Shown here piece after piece: positions 46,009-54,073 of a stretch of 64,000 nucleotides of DNA. The notes beneath the pieces are model-generated. The model saw nothing but the letters and a program-made list of their open reading frames with translations. It had not been told where the DNA came from and ran no database searches. Origin of the DNA: Allopusillimonas ginsengisoli (lineage in GTDB: Bacteria > Pseudomonadota > Gammaproteobacteria > Burkholderiales > Burkholderiaceae_B); contig NZ_SDQE01000009.1 in the NCBI RefSeq assembly GCF_004153455.1, forward strand, positions 1 through 64,000, in the 5' to 3' direction. The translations under genes and the position numbers were made by a program. Within the stretch, counting starts at the first letter, position 1, and each line of letters begins with the position of its first letter.

Positions 46009-47706
46009 ATGAGTGCCATTATCTCCCCCGTTCCCGGCGACAACCCTCATACGGGTGCCCCGGACGCAACCAACCGTCCCATGACGCCGGAGGAGCGCCG
46101 GGTCGTTTTTGCCTCATCGCTGGGAACGGTATTCGAATGGTATGACTTTTATCTTTACGGCTCGCTCGCCGCCGTCGTTGCCGCCCATTTTTTCTCGGGC
46201 GTCAATCCCACGGCAGGGTTTGTTTTTGCCCTGCTCGCCTTTGCTGCGGGATTTGCCGTCCGCCCGTTCGGCGCCCTGATATTCGGTCGACTGGGCGATA
46301 TGGTTGGCCGCAAATATACTTTTCTCATCACCATACTGATCATGGGCATGTCCACCTTTCTGGTGGGCGTGCTGCCTTCCTACGCGTCGATCGGTATTGC
46401 CGCCCCGGTGATTCTGGTGGTCTTGCGCCTGCTTCAGGGGCTGGCCCTGGGCGGCGAATATGGCGGCGCGGCAACTTATGTGGCCGAGCACGCGCCCCAG
46501 AACCGCCGCGGATTCTACACCAGCTGGATACAAACGACCGCCACCATGGGGTTGTTCCTGTCGCTGATTGTCGTGCTCGGATTTCGTGTCACCTTAGGAG
46601 AGGAAGCATTCCTGAAATGGGGCTGGCGGCTGCCCTTTTTGATCTCCTCCGTTCTGTTGCTGATCTCTGTATGGATACGGATGAGGCTCAATGAATCGCC
46701 TGCCTTTCGTAAAATGAAAGAAGAAGGCGCAGGATCAAAAGCCCCCATTACGGAGTCATTCGGCAAATGGGGAAACCTAAAAATCGTACTGCTGGCCTTA
46801 TTCGGACTGGCCGCGGGACAAGCAGTGGTCTGGTACACCGGGCAGTTCTACGCGCTTTTCTTCCTGACCAAAACCCTTGCCATTGAACCCAATACAGCCA
46901 ACATCATGATAGGGCTGGCCTTATTGCTGGGCACCCCGTTCTTTGTCGTGTTCGGCGCGCTGTCCGATCGTATCGGCCGCAAACCCATCATCATGACCGG
47001 TTGCCTGCTCGCTGCGCTGTCATATTTCCCGGCGTTCAAGGCCATCACTCACTTTGCCAACCCGGCGCTGGAAACCGCATTGGCCAACGCCCCCGTTACC
47101 GTCATCGCCGACCCCGCGACCTGCTCGTTCCAGTTCAACCCGGTAGGCACCACATCCTTCACCAGTTCCTGTGACATCCTGAAAGCTTTCATGGCCAGCA
47201 ATGCCGTCAATTACAACAACCAGGCCGCGCCGCCAGGTACGGTTGCACGCGCCAAAATCGGTGAGCATGAGTTCGAGTCATTCGAAGGGCAAAACCTGAA
47301 CAGAGCGGCATTCTCCGCCCGCTCTACCGAACTGACGCGCTCGTTGACTGACGCCATCCGCAGCCACGGCTATCCAGCCCGGGCCGATCCCAGCCAGATC
47401 AACTACATCATGGTGGTATTGCTGCTGACCTTTCTGGTGATACTTGTCACGATGGTATATGGGCCTATCGCAGCCATGCTGGTGGAGATGTTCCCGACCC
47501 GGATACGCTATACGTCAATGAGCCTGCCCTATCACATCGGCAATGGATGGTTCGGAGGCTTTTTGCCGCCAGCGGCCTTTGCCATCGTTGCAGCAACAGG
47601 CAATATCTATCATGGACTGTGGTATCCCATCGCCATTGCTGCCCTGACATTCGTCGTCGGCTGCCTGTTCGTCAAAGAAACACATAACAACAACATTAAC
47701 GCCTAG
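46009..47706 (+). CDS. MFS transporter, metabolite:H+ symporter (MHS) family
   Basis: This 565-residue inner-membrane symporter has GTVFEWYDFYLYGSLAAVVA, FAVRPFGALIFGRLGDMVGR and LQGLALGGEYGGAATYVAEH, the standard MHS signatures shared by citrate, 2-oxoglutarate, shikimate and proline/betaine carriers. Between the helices near residues 350 and 465 is an insert of about 110 residues with two cysteines (DPATCSFQF; TSSCDILKAF), longer than usual for the family. GGAGG precedes the ATG. Substrate not assignable. Confidence 0.88.
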   Translation: MSAIISPVPGDNPHTGAPDATNRPMTPEERRVVFASSLGTVFEWYDFYLYGSLAAVVAAHFFSGVNPTAGFVFALLAFAAGFAVRPFGALIFGRLGDMVGRKYTFLITILIMGMSTFLVGVLPSYASIGIAAPVILVVLRLLQGLALGGEYGGAATYVAEHAPQNRRGFYTSWIQTTATMGLFLSLIVVLGFRVTLGEEAFLKWGWRLPFLISSVLLLISVWIRMRLNESPAFRKMKEEGAGSKAPITESFGKWGNLKIVLLALFGLAAGQAVVWYTGQFYALFFLTKTLAIEPNTANIMIGLALLLGTPFFVVFGALSDRIGRKPIIMTGCLLAALSYFPAFKAITHFANPALETALANAPVTVIADPATCSFQFNPVGTTSFTSSCDILKAFMASNAVNYNNQAAPPGTVARAKIGEHEFESFEGQNLNRAAFSARSTELTRSLTDAIRSHGYPARADPSQINYIMVVLLLTFLVILVTMVYGPIAAMLVEMFPTRIRYTSMSLPYHIGNGWFGGFLPPAAFAIVAATGNIYHGLWYPIAIAALTFVVGCLFVKETHNNNINA

Positions 47707-47739
47707 GCAGGTCCGAATTCAGGCGAACGTCAGTGTGGG

Positions 47740-47915
47740 TCTATAGAATTAATCTCATAGAAAGGGCTTCCGTACGGTGCTTGACGTCTGATCCCCCGGT
47801 CAGCTCCAGGCGGTTCTTTTTATCACCTGTATTGCGCCCCCCGCGAGCCTTTTAGCGCAACACAGCGTGCTCCTCTGATGGCCCGGTGCTTCGGCATTCC
47901 GGGCCATTTTTTTTT
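47740..47915 (+). ncRNA. Candidate small RNA with two C-rich loops, upstream of rdgC
   Basis: The gap between the MFS gene and rdgC lacks an ORF but is highly structured. Stem-loop 1 (47785-47812) exposes CCCCC. Stem-loop 2 (47824-47869: CAC-CTGT-TTGCGC paired with GCGCAA-ACAG-GTG) exposes CCCCCCG. A strong terminator with nine T follows. TATAGAAT at about 47739-47746 could be the -10 element. The C-rich loops and the long U tail resemble Hfq-type sRNAs that pair with ribosome binding sites. It could instead be the 3' UTR of the transporter gene. I cannot match it to a known RNA family. Confidence 0.5.
47878..47915 (+). terminator. Strong rho-independent terminator
   Basis: ATGGCCCGG (47878-47886) pairs perfectly with CCGGGCCAT (47899-47907) around a 12-nt loop and runs into nine T. 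It lies 172 bp after the MFS stop and about 100 bp before rdgC. Confidence 0.9.
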
Positions 47916-48012
47916 ATGGGCTTACAATCGTCCTTTCTCATTTTTCACGGATTGCCTCTCGGGCTTCTCGCATGACCCATCCCAGAGCAGCCGTTTACCA
48001 AGATATCAGCAT

Positions 48013-48915
48013 ATGTGGTTCAAAAATCTCCGGATCTATCGCCTGTCTCCCTCCTGGAACTGCTCCCTGGACACGCTTGAAGACGCACTGTCCAAGCAGG
48101 CCTTCAAGCCTAGTGGCAGCCGCGACATGCAAAGCCTGGGCTGGACGGCGCCCCGAGAAGACAGCGGCCTGGTCTATGCGCTGGACGGACAGTACCTGCT
48201 CAATCTGCGCGCTGACAAAAAGCTGTTGCCTACGACCGTCATCAATCAGGTTGCCAAGGCCAAAGCCCAGGAAATCGAAGAGCAGCAAGGCTTCAAGCCT
48301 GGTCGCAAGCAAATGAAGGAGATCAAGGAGCAAGTGACGGACGAGTTGTTGCCCAAGGCCTTCAGTATTTACCGCGACACCCGTGTTTGGCTGGATACAC
48401 GCAATCACTGGCTGGTGATTGATGCGGCCGCGGCGGCAAAAAGCGATGAGGTGCTGGGCCTGCTTGCCAAATCGCTGGAAACCTTCCCTGTCACGCCACT
48501 GCATGTAGAGCAATCCCCAGCGGCGGCCATGACAAACTGGCTCATCAGCGACGAGGCGCCCGCAACGTTTTCCATCGATCAGGACACTGAGCTGCGCTCT
48601 ACCAGCGATAGCGGCGCTGCGGTGCGCTATGTGCGCCAGACGGTCGAGATCGACGACGTGCGCAAGCACGTTCAAGCAGGCAAGCAGTGCACCCGCCTGG
48701 CTTTGACATGGGCCGACAGAGTGTCCTTTGTGCTGACGGAAAACCTGGAGATCAAACGTGTTGCGCCGCTTGATGTGCTCAAAGAAGGCCAGGACAGCGC
48801 ATCACATAATGAAGCGGAACAGTTCGATTCGGACTTTACCTTGATGACTGGCGAACTGAGCAAACTGATCAGCAGCCTGGTGGACGCGCTGGGCGGCGAG
48901 CGCAAGCCCGCCTGA
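48013..48915 (+). CDS. rdgC: Recombination-associated protein RdgC
   Basis: This 300-residue nucleoid-associated DNA-binding protein restrains RecA in known cases. [60 protein letters not shown] and [20 protein letters not shown] are family hallmarks. The frame from 47878 would start inside the terminator, so ATG 48013 is used. recA and recX are encoded about 5 kb away. Confidence 0.93.
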   Translation: MWFKNLRIYRLSPSWNCSLDTLEDALSKQAFKPSGSRDMQSLGWTAPREDSGLVYALDGQYLLNLRADKKLLPTTVINQVAKAKAQEIEEQQGFKPGRKQMKEIKEQVTDELLPKAFSIYRDTRVWLDTRNHWLVIDAAAAAKSDEVLGLLAKSLETFPVTPLHVEQSPAAAMTNWLISDEAPATFSIDQDTELRSTSDSGAAVRYVRQTVEIDDVRKHVQAGKQCTRLALTWADRVSFVLTENLEIKRVAPLDVLKEGQDSASHNEAEQFDSDFTLMTGELSKLISSLVDALGGERKPA

Positions 48916-48932
48916 CCCTGGTCAGCCTCACT

Positions 48933-48962
48933 CAAGCAAGCGCCCTGCAGGGCGCTTGCTTG
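48933..48962. terminator. Perfect 30-bp palindrome between convergent rdgC and pyrB
   Basis: Arms of 15 bp (48933-48947 and 48948-48962) pair with no spacer; the centre CTGCAG would form the loop. It lies 17 bp after rdgC and 38 bp after pyrB on the other strand, so it can serve as a bidirectional terminator. T-runs are poor on both sides. Confidence 0.65.
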
Positions 48963-48999
48963 GTGTTGCACGTGGCGGCATCTCGCAAGGTGCGAGGGC

Positions 49000-50292
49000 T
49001 CAGTCCAGCCCGTGGAACACGCTGTCGTCAGGCCCGATATGGGACGGAGGGCTCCAGGTGACATCGCGCAGCGAATGCTGAACCAGCCCTTCAACCCCCA
49101 GCAGCACGGCGAAAATAGCCATGCGTACCGGGATGCCGTTGTCTGTTTGCCGAAAAATTGCCATGCGGGGGTCGTGATTCAGATCAACGCTCAAATCATT
49201 GGCGCCTTCGCGGCTATCGCGCGGCAAGGGGTGCATGACAATGACGTCAGGGCCGCAGCACTTGTCGATGATCGCCTTGTTCACCTGAAAATCAGGGCGA
49301 TAGCCCTCGAGCTCTTCTGCTGAGAAACGTTCCTTTTGCACGCGTGTTGCGTAGATAACGTCCGCGCCTTGCAAACCCTGCTCCAGCGAATTGGTCTGCT
49401 CGATGACATGACCGCGCGTGCTGGTCTGCTCGAGAATATAGTCAGGCATTTCAAGCCCGACGGGTGAAATCAGCGTGAACTTCAGGCCGCGATACAGCGC
49501 CAGCAGCTTGATCAATGAATGCACTGTACGGCCGTATTTAAGATCGCCCACCAGCGCAATATGCGCGCCGTCCAACAACTTGCCCAAGCGGGAAAACTCG
49601 GTGAGGATGGTATACAGATCCAGCAATGCCTGGCTAGGATGCTCGCCTGGACCGTCTCCGCCATTGACCACCGGAATATTGGTCGCTTGCGCGAATTCGG
49701 CCACCGACCCTTTTTCGGGATGGCGGATGACCATGGCATCCACATAGCCGCTCATCACGCGGCTGGTATCGTAGATGGATTCGCCCTTGGCCATGGACGA
49801 AAACGTAAACCCGGTGGTATCGCACACCGATCCGCCAAGCCGGCAAAACGCAGCACCAAAGCTGACGCGGGTACGGGTGCTGGCTTCGAAAAACAGGTTG
49901 CCCAACACCGCGCCCTCGAGCACGCGCGATACTTTCTGGCGCCTGGCGATGGGCTGCATCTGGTCGGCAATACGGAAAAAATCCTCGACCGATTCGCGCG
50001 TGAACTGATCCACCGATAGCAACTGATGCCTGCCCTCGTAGGCGATACGATTGCGCAAAGGACCAGACTGCGTGCGCTGCGCATACTTTTGCAACAAGGC
50101 CCCGTTTTCTACGATCTCGGTCACAAACCGGCTGACCACTTCGGGCATGGCTCGAAATTCCTGCGAACCTTCGGGCAAAAGCCACGTATCCAGCGCACGC
50201 CGCTTAACGCCGATGCGTCCAGCGAACACATCGCGGGTGAGATTGAGGCGGCGCATGGCGTCACGCAGGAAAACCTGTTGCGATACGGTCAT
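49000..50292 (-). CDS. pyrB: Aspartate carbamoyltransferase with N-terminal HTH-like extension
   Basis: This 430-residue protein is about 110 residues longer than a standard PyrB chain. The enzyme part has the carbamoyl-phosphate loop FFEASTRTRVSFGAAFCRLG, then NGGDGPGEHPSQALLDLYTI, VGDLKYGRTVHSLIKLLALY and VMHPLPRDSREGANDL. It makes carbamoyl-aspartate for pyrimidine synthesis. The first 65 residues (AMRRLNLTRDVFAGRIGVKR, then RALDTWLLPEG) look like an XRE-type helix-turn-helix. A 41-bp perfect palindrome lies 13 bp before the ATG. AGGGA precedes the start. Whether the extension binds DNA is inference. Confidence 0.88.
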   Translation of the reverse strand: MTVSQQVFLRDAMRRLNLTRDVFAGRIGVKRRALDTWLLPEGSQEFRAMPEVVSRFVTEIVENGALLQKYAQRTQSGPLRNRIAYEGRHQLLSVDQFTRESVEDFFRIADQMQPIARRQKVSRVLEGAVLGNLFFEASTRTRVSFGAAFCRLGGSVCDTTGFTFSSMAKGESIYDTSRVMSGYVDAMVIRHPEKGSVAEFAQATNIPVVNGGDGPGEHPSQALLDLYTILTEFSRLGKLLDGAHIALVGDLKYGRTVHSLIKLLALYRGLKFTLISPVGLEMPDYILEQTSTRGHVIEQTNSLEQGLQGADVIYATRVQKERFSAEELEGYRPDFQVNKAIIDKCCGPDVIVMHPLPRDSREGANDLSVDLNHDPRMAIFRQTDNGIPVRMAIFAVLLGVEGLVQHSLRDVTWSPPSHIGPDDSVFHGLD

Positions 50293-50305
50293 GATGATGT
50301 CCCTA

Positions 50306-50346
50306 AAGAAAATAAAATATACGCAGTGCGTATATTTTATTTTCTT
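50306..50346. promoter_or_regulatory. 41-bp perfect palindrome upstream of pyrB
   Basis: Arms 50306-50325 and 50327-50346 are exact inverted repeats of 20 bp around one G. The sequence is AT-rich with a TATACGCA-G-TGCGTATA core. It ends 13 bp upstream of the pyrB ATG, where an operator or 5'-UTR hairpin would control expression. Without a T-run on the pyrB strand it is not a typical terminator of the upstream gene, although the TTTTATTTT arm could function weakly as one. Confidence 0.75.
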
Positions 50347-50413
50347 GGAACAAATTCAGCGAGGCTTTTTTCAGACATGGACAAGAAAACAACAAATGCG
50401 TCCCGGCCATGGA

Positions 50414-50800
50414 TCAGTATGTCGATTCCATTAAAAGCTGAAAAAACCAGCAGCCCGCGAGAAATCCGAACAGGCTCAGCATGTACGCAATCGTCGTACA
50501 GGCCAGTGGCACCCAGTGAGTGCGACGCAGCGTACCTTTGATCGCCTGATGTATCAGACTCACTTGCACGGAATATGACCACATCAAGCCCAGCGCAGCC
50601 AAGGCCATGCCTCCCAAAAAAGAAACCAGGGGAAACCTCATCCACAGGGCTGGCAGTCCGATCTCTATGACGCCTATCGAACAGCAGAGAATAAGCAGTA
50701 CGCCGAGCCCGTTCAACCAGGCCAGAAACTTGAATCCAAGGGTCAACGATCGACCAAGGACAGTGATTGCGTTATCGCCAGGAACAGGCGTTGTGTTCAT
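50414..50800 (-). CDS. Small four-helix membrane protein, unknown function
   Basis: This 128-residue protein has four hydrophobic segments: FLAWLNGLGVLLILCCSIGV, PLVSFLGGMALAALGLMWSY, VPLACTTIAYMLSLFGFLAG, and a short intervening stretch. GGAG lies 8 nt before ATG 50800. It is upstream of pyrB in the same direction, with the palindrome between them. I do not recognise its family. Confidence 0.6.
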   Translation of the reverse strand: MNTTPVPGDNAITVLGRSLTLGFKFLAWLNGLGVLLILCCSIGVIEIGLPALWMRFPLVSFLGGMALAALGLMWSYSVQVSLIHQAIKGTLRRTHWVPLACTTIAYMLSLFGFLAGCWFFQLLMESTY

Positions 50801-51110
50801 CTAACGGCTCCGGAAAGCCTTTGTGCCTCCCGGAATCCAGGAAACATTCAGGCATGATTGCCATCATAACCGGACGCTCACTGACCAACTGCGCAAGAGA
50901 CTTAAAAACCGGCGCCCTATGCAAAAAAAAGGCTTCGCCATGAAAAACACCCCAAAAGTTGGATTGATGTCCAGCTTCTGGGGGTCAGTTCAAAGCGAAA
51001 CGCCCTTTTCTTGGGTCAATCAGACCCAGGCAACCGGCAGGCTTGTCCTCCGGCACTCACCCAACGCCGCAATGCACGCTGGGCTGTACCCGTTGCTGTG
51101 CCGGGCAGTA
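50801..51110. other. Gap with an IS-end-like palindrome
   Basis: No credible gene lies in these 310 bp. The only structure seen is the palindrome at 50948-50990. Confidence 0.55.
50948..50990. repeat. Palindrome resembling two IS ends, copy 2
   Basis: The left arm CACCCCAAAAGTTGGA (50948-50963) faces the right arm TCCAGCTTCTGGGGGT (50970-50985), with a few mismatches. The centre GGAT-T-GATGTCCA is nearly the same as that of copy 1 at 27438-27485 (GGAT-G-GATGTCCA). The shared centre indicates one family of short elements rather than chance. Confidence 0.55.
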
Positions 51111-51746
51111 CTACTGCGCGCCCGTAGCGCCCGTCGTTCCGGTACTGGAAGGCGCTGCGCCAGCGGGGGATGCTGCAGCGCCTTCGTCGGCAGATCCGTC
51201 CTGAGGAACGCCCGCGATCGCCCGAGCCGCCGCAGTGGCATTTTGCTCTGTGCCCACGGCAAATACCAGATGATCAGAATTGACCGGTGTCGTGTACGCC
51301 GGTGCGGCCAACATGGTGCTGCCGACAACCAGCGCCAGCCGTTTGTTGGGATTTTTAGTGGTCGCATCCACAACCTTGGTTTTCCCGGCGTCGTTCAGCT
51401 GCAGCGCCAGCAAACCCTCGCCAGATTGGTTGGAGCCCGCCTGGATGCCGCTCAGATCAGCACGCGTAATGATCGGTTGAGGGTTTACGTAAAGCAGGCC
51501 CGAGTTGATGTCGACAGGCGTCCAACCGGACTGCACAGCGGTATCGGCCAAAAAGACAGCCACGCGCGCACCCTGCGCTTGCGCTGGCTGCACAGACTCA
51601 GGTTGAGCCGTCGCCTGTTGCTGGGTTGTGGTCGCGTCCGGCGCAGGCGATTGCGCCGCCTTTTGCGTAGGCGCGGTTTGGCAAGCTGCCAGTATGACCA
51701 GACTAAAAGGCGCAACAATTCGGCCCAATGTTCTCACAGTTTTCAT
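51111..51746 (-). CDS. Lipoprotein with SecD-head-like domain
   Basis: This 211-residue protein has a lipoprotein signal with lipobox LVILAAC (lipidated Cys22). A Gln/Ala/Pro-rich linker follows, and then a domain like the first periplasmic head of SecD (LLYVNPQPIITRADLSGIQA and GEGLLALQLNDAGKTKVVDA). The C-terminal tail is Ala/Gly/Ser/Thr-rich. It is expected at the periplasmic face of a membrane. GGGGGAAG precedes ATG 51746. Function unknown. Confidence 0.7.
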   Translation of the reverse strand: MKTVRTLGRIVAPFSLVILAACQTAPTQKAAQSPAPDATTTQQQATAQPESVQPAQAQGARVAVFLADTAVQSGWTPVDINSGLLYVNPQPIITRADLSGIQAGSNQSGEGLLALQLNDAGKTKVVDATTKNPNKRLALVVGSTMLAAPAYTTPVNSDHLVFAVGTEQNATAAARAIAGVPQDGSADEGAAASPAGAAPSSTGTTGATGAQ

Positions 51747-51889
51747 GAAACTTCCCCCAGCTAGGTATGACTGAACAAAAAGTGTACCAGCAACAATCGC
51801 TAAACCAAGTCAAAATCTGTCAATTTGTTCTGATACGTAGGGTCAAATTGCACAAAACCTGATCGACGCCTCAAACTGCCTGCAGCTAC

Positions 51890-54073
51890 TCAGTGACTGC
51901 CGGCACTGACCAGGCCTCGAACCTCGATACTGACGGCATCCACGATCCGGCCTCGTCCATCCACAAGTTCAATACGATGCCGCCCAGGTCGCGGCAGCCA
52001 TGGCAATTGCCCTCCGCTGCCCAGCGGCTGCGCGTCGACGCGCCAGGTTACCCCTGCGGCCGGCACGCCGGCAATATCCGTCGCCTGCAGCCAAAGCCTC
52101 TGCTTGTCCCACGGGATGTCAGGGTCCAGGGCAAGAATTGCCCCATCTGCCGGACGAGCAATGCGCGGCTGGGTTTGTTCCGGTGTCATGAGCCCTTCAG
52201 CCAGGCTGACATGCGTGACCACGGTATCGCCCAGAAAGACATCTTGCCTCGTGGGCTCCAGCATATTGTCGAAACTTACCGTCGCGCTGTGCACCGAGTC
52301 TGGCATGGGAGTCTGACGACTGGGCATCTCACGATGCAAGTGTGTCATGACATCGTGCCAGATCGGCCCTGCCCCCGAAACACCTGAAACGTCGTGCATG
52401 CTGGCCCCGCCGCTGTTGCCCACCCACACCCCAACGGTGTAACGCGCCGACCACCCCAGACACCAATTGTCACGCATATCCTTGCTGGTGCCCGTCTTGA
52501 CGGCGGACCAGAAGGGTGTGGACAAAGGACTATCCAAGCCAAATGTACGCGCGCGCGCTTGCCTGTCCGACAGGATGTCACCCACAATCCAGGCTGCGCC
52601 GGCCGACATCACCGGCACGCTCTCCGTAACCGCTTTCTGGGCCATATCAATCTCATGCCCAGCGGGCCGGAGAAACGCTGGCTCTGAATAACTGCCCAGA
52701 TTTGCCAGTGATCGATACGCATTGGTCAACGACAACAGCGTTACGTCCGCGCTACCCAGAGCCAGGCTGTAACCATAAAAGTCTCCACCCTGATCCAGCG
52801 GCAGGCCCAAACGAACCAGACGACGGGCAAACACATCCGGCGTGACCATCATCAATGTGCGAACCGCTGGAATATTCAGCGAAGACGCCAACGCTGTACG
52901 CACGGTCACCCATCCCGCAAAACGCTCGTCGTAATTTTGAGGGATGTAAAGGCCATTGCCTGTGGCCAGATTGAGCGGCGCATCCTCAAGCAAAGATACC
53001 GTCGTGAGGCGTTGCTGCTCAATCGCCTGCGCATAGAGAAAGGGTTTGAGCGAAGAGCCCGCCTGGCGCAAGGACCTGGCATGATCCACGTCGGCCGCAG
53101 CAGACAATGTGCCCGATGAGCCTACGTAAGCAAGAATCTCTCCTCTCTCGTTATCGAGCACGACGACTGCGGCGTCCCGGACGTTCTCCATGCCCAGGGC
53201 ATTCAATCGCCGTTGGACGGACTCAATGACAAAGCGTTGCAGATCCCCGTCCAGCGTTGTGCGCACCCGTCGTCCTGCCCGCGGCGGCACCTTCGCATGC
53301 TGCAGGGCAAGCCTTGCATAATGGGGCGCCAGGCTGCGACTGTCGGCCCATGAAGCCGATTTGCGCTGGAGCGCAAGATAAATAAAATCTCCCAGGCCTG
53401 CACATTCGCCAGGCGCGCCCATTTCGCGAAGCAAAGCGCAAGCACGCTGCGTAAGCACAGATGGCGAAGCATTTGGCCCGCGCAATAACACGGCGGCCAG
53501 CGCCGATTCTCTCAAATCAAGTCCGCTGGCCCGCTTCTGAAACAAGACGCGTGACAACGCATCAACACCCACCAGCTCTCCTCGGAAAGCAGCAAGGTTG
53601 AGATAGGCTTCGAGAATCTGCGGCTTGGTCCAATGCCGCTCAAGCGCCAAGGCGTCTAGCGCCTGGTCAATTTTCTGGACAACACTACGCCCTCCGGGGC
53701 CGCGCTGGTAGGCATCGTCAACCAAGGCCAGCAACTGCATGCTGATGGTTGACGCGCCGCGCAAGTGCTCATGAAGCACATTGTCCCAGGCCGCGCCCAG
53801 CATGGCGCGCCAGTCCACGCCAGCATGGCTGTAAAAGCGCCTGTCCTCCGAAAGAATGACCGCACGCTGCAACGCCACGGATACATCATCAAGCGCTACC
53901 CAGTCACCACGCCGGACGGCGAAGTCACGCCGCACCCGCTCAATCAGCCGCCCCTGACGGTCCAGCACCTGAATATCGGATGCCGCGTAGTCATGCTTGA
54001 CGTGTACATAGTCAGGCAAGGCGAATGCTGGCCCGCACAGGGCCAGCATCAAGGCTGCCAGCCATTGCTTCAC
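51890..54073 (-). CDS. pbpC: Penicillin-binding protein 1C
   Basis: This 727-residue bifunctional peptidoglycan synthase has a signal/anchor (LAALMLALCGPAFA). The glycosyltransferase domain contains ILSEDRRFYSHAGVDWRAML and GASTISMQLLAL. The transpeptidase domain contains QAGSSLKPFLYAQAI with the catalytic serine, SLN in LASSLNIPAVRTL, and KTGTSKD. A C-terminal BiPBP_C domain closes the protein. Its ATG overlaps the alpha-2-macroglobulin stop as ATGA, the same pairing as yfhM-pbpC of E. coli. Confidence 0.94.
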   Translation of the reverse strand: MKQWLAALMLALCGPAFALPDYVHVKHDYAASDIQVLDRQGRLIERVRRDFAVRRGDWVALDDVSVALQRAVILSEDRRFYSHAGVDWRAMLGAAWDNVLHEHLRGASTISMQLLALVDDAYQRGPGGRSVVQKIDQALDALALERHWTKPQILEAYLNLAAFRGELVGVDALSRVLFQKRASGLDLRESALAAVLLRGPNASPSVLTQRACALLREMGAPGECAGLGDFIYLALQRKSASWADSRSLAPHYARLALQHAKVPPRAGRRVRTTLDGDLQRFVIESVQRRLNALGMENVRDAAVVVLDNERGEILAYVGSSGTLSAAADVDHARSLRQAGSSLKPFLYAQAIEQQRLTTVSLLEDAPLNLATGNGLYIPQNYDERFAGWVTVRTALASSLNIPAVRTLMMVTPDVFARRLVRLGLPLDQGGDFYGYSLALGSADVTLLSLTNAYRSLANLGSYSEPAFLRPAGHEIDMAQKAVTESVPVMSAGAAWIVGDILSDRQARARTFGLDSPLSTPFWSAVKTGTSKDMRDNWCLGWSARYTVGVWVGNSGGASMHDVSGVSGAGPIWHDVMTHLHREMPSRQTPMPDSVHSATVSFDNMLEPTRQDVFLGDTVVTHVSLAEGLMTPEQTQPRIARPADGAILALDPDIPWDKQRLWLQATDIAGVPAAGVTWRVDAQPLGSGGQLPWLPRPGRHRIELVDGRGRIVDAVSIEVRGLVSAGSH

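Noticed and set aside
50823-51764. 313-residue plus-strand ORF
   Set aside because: It is antisense to the SecD-head lipoprotein gene, is Arg-rich with no domain, and runs through the IS-like palindrome.
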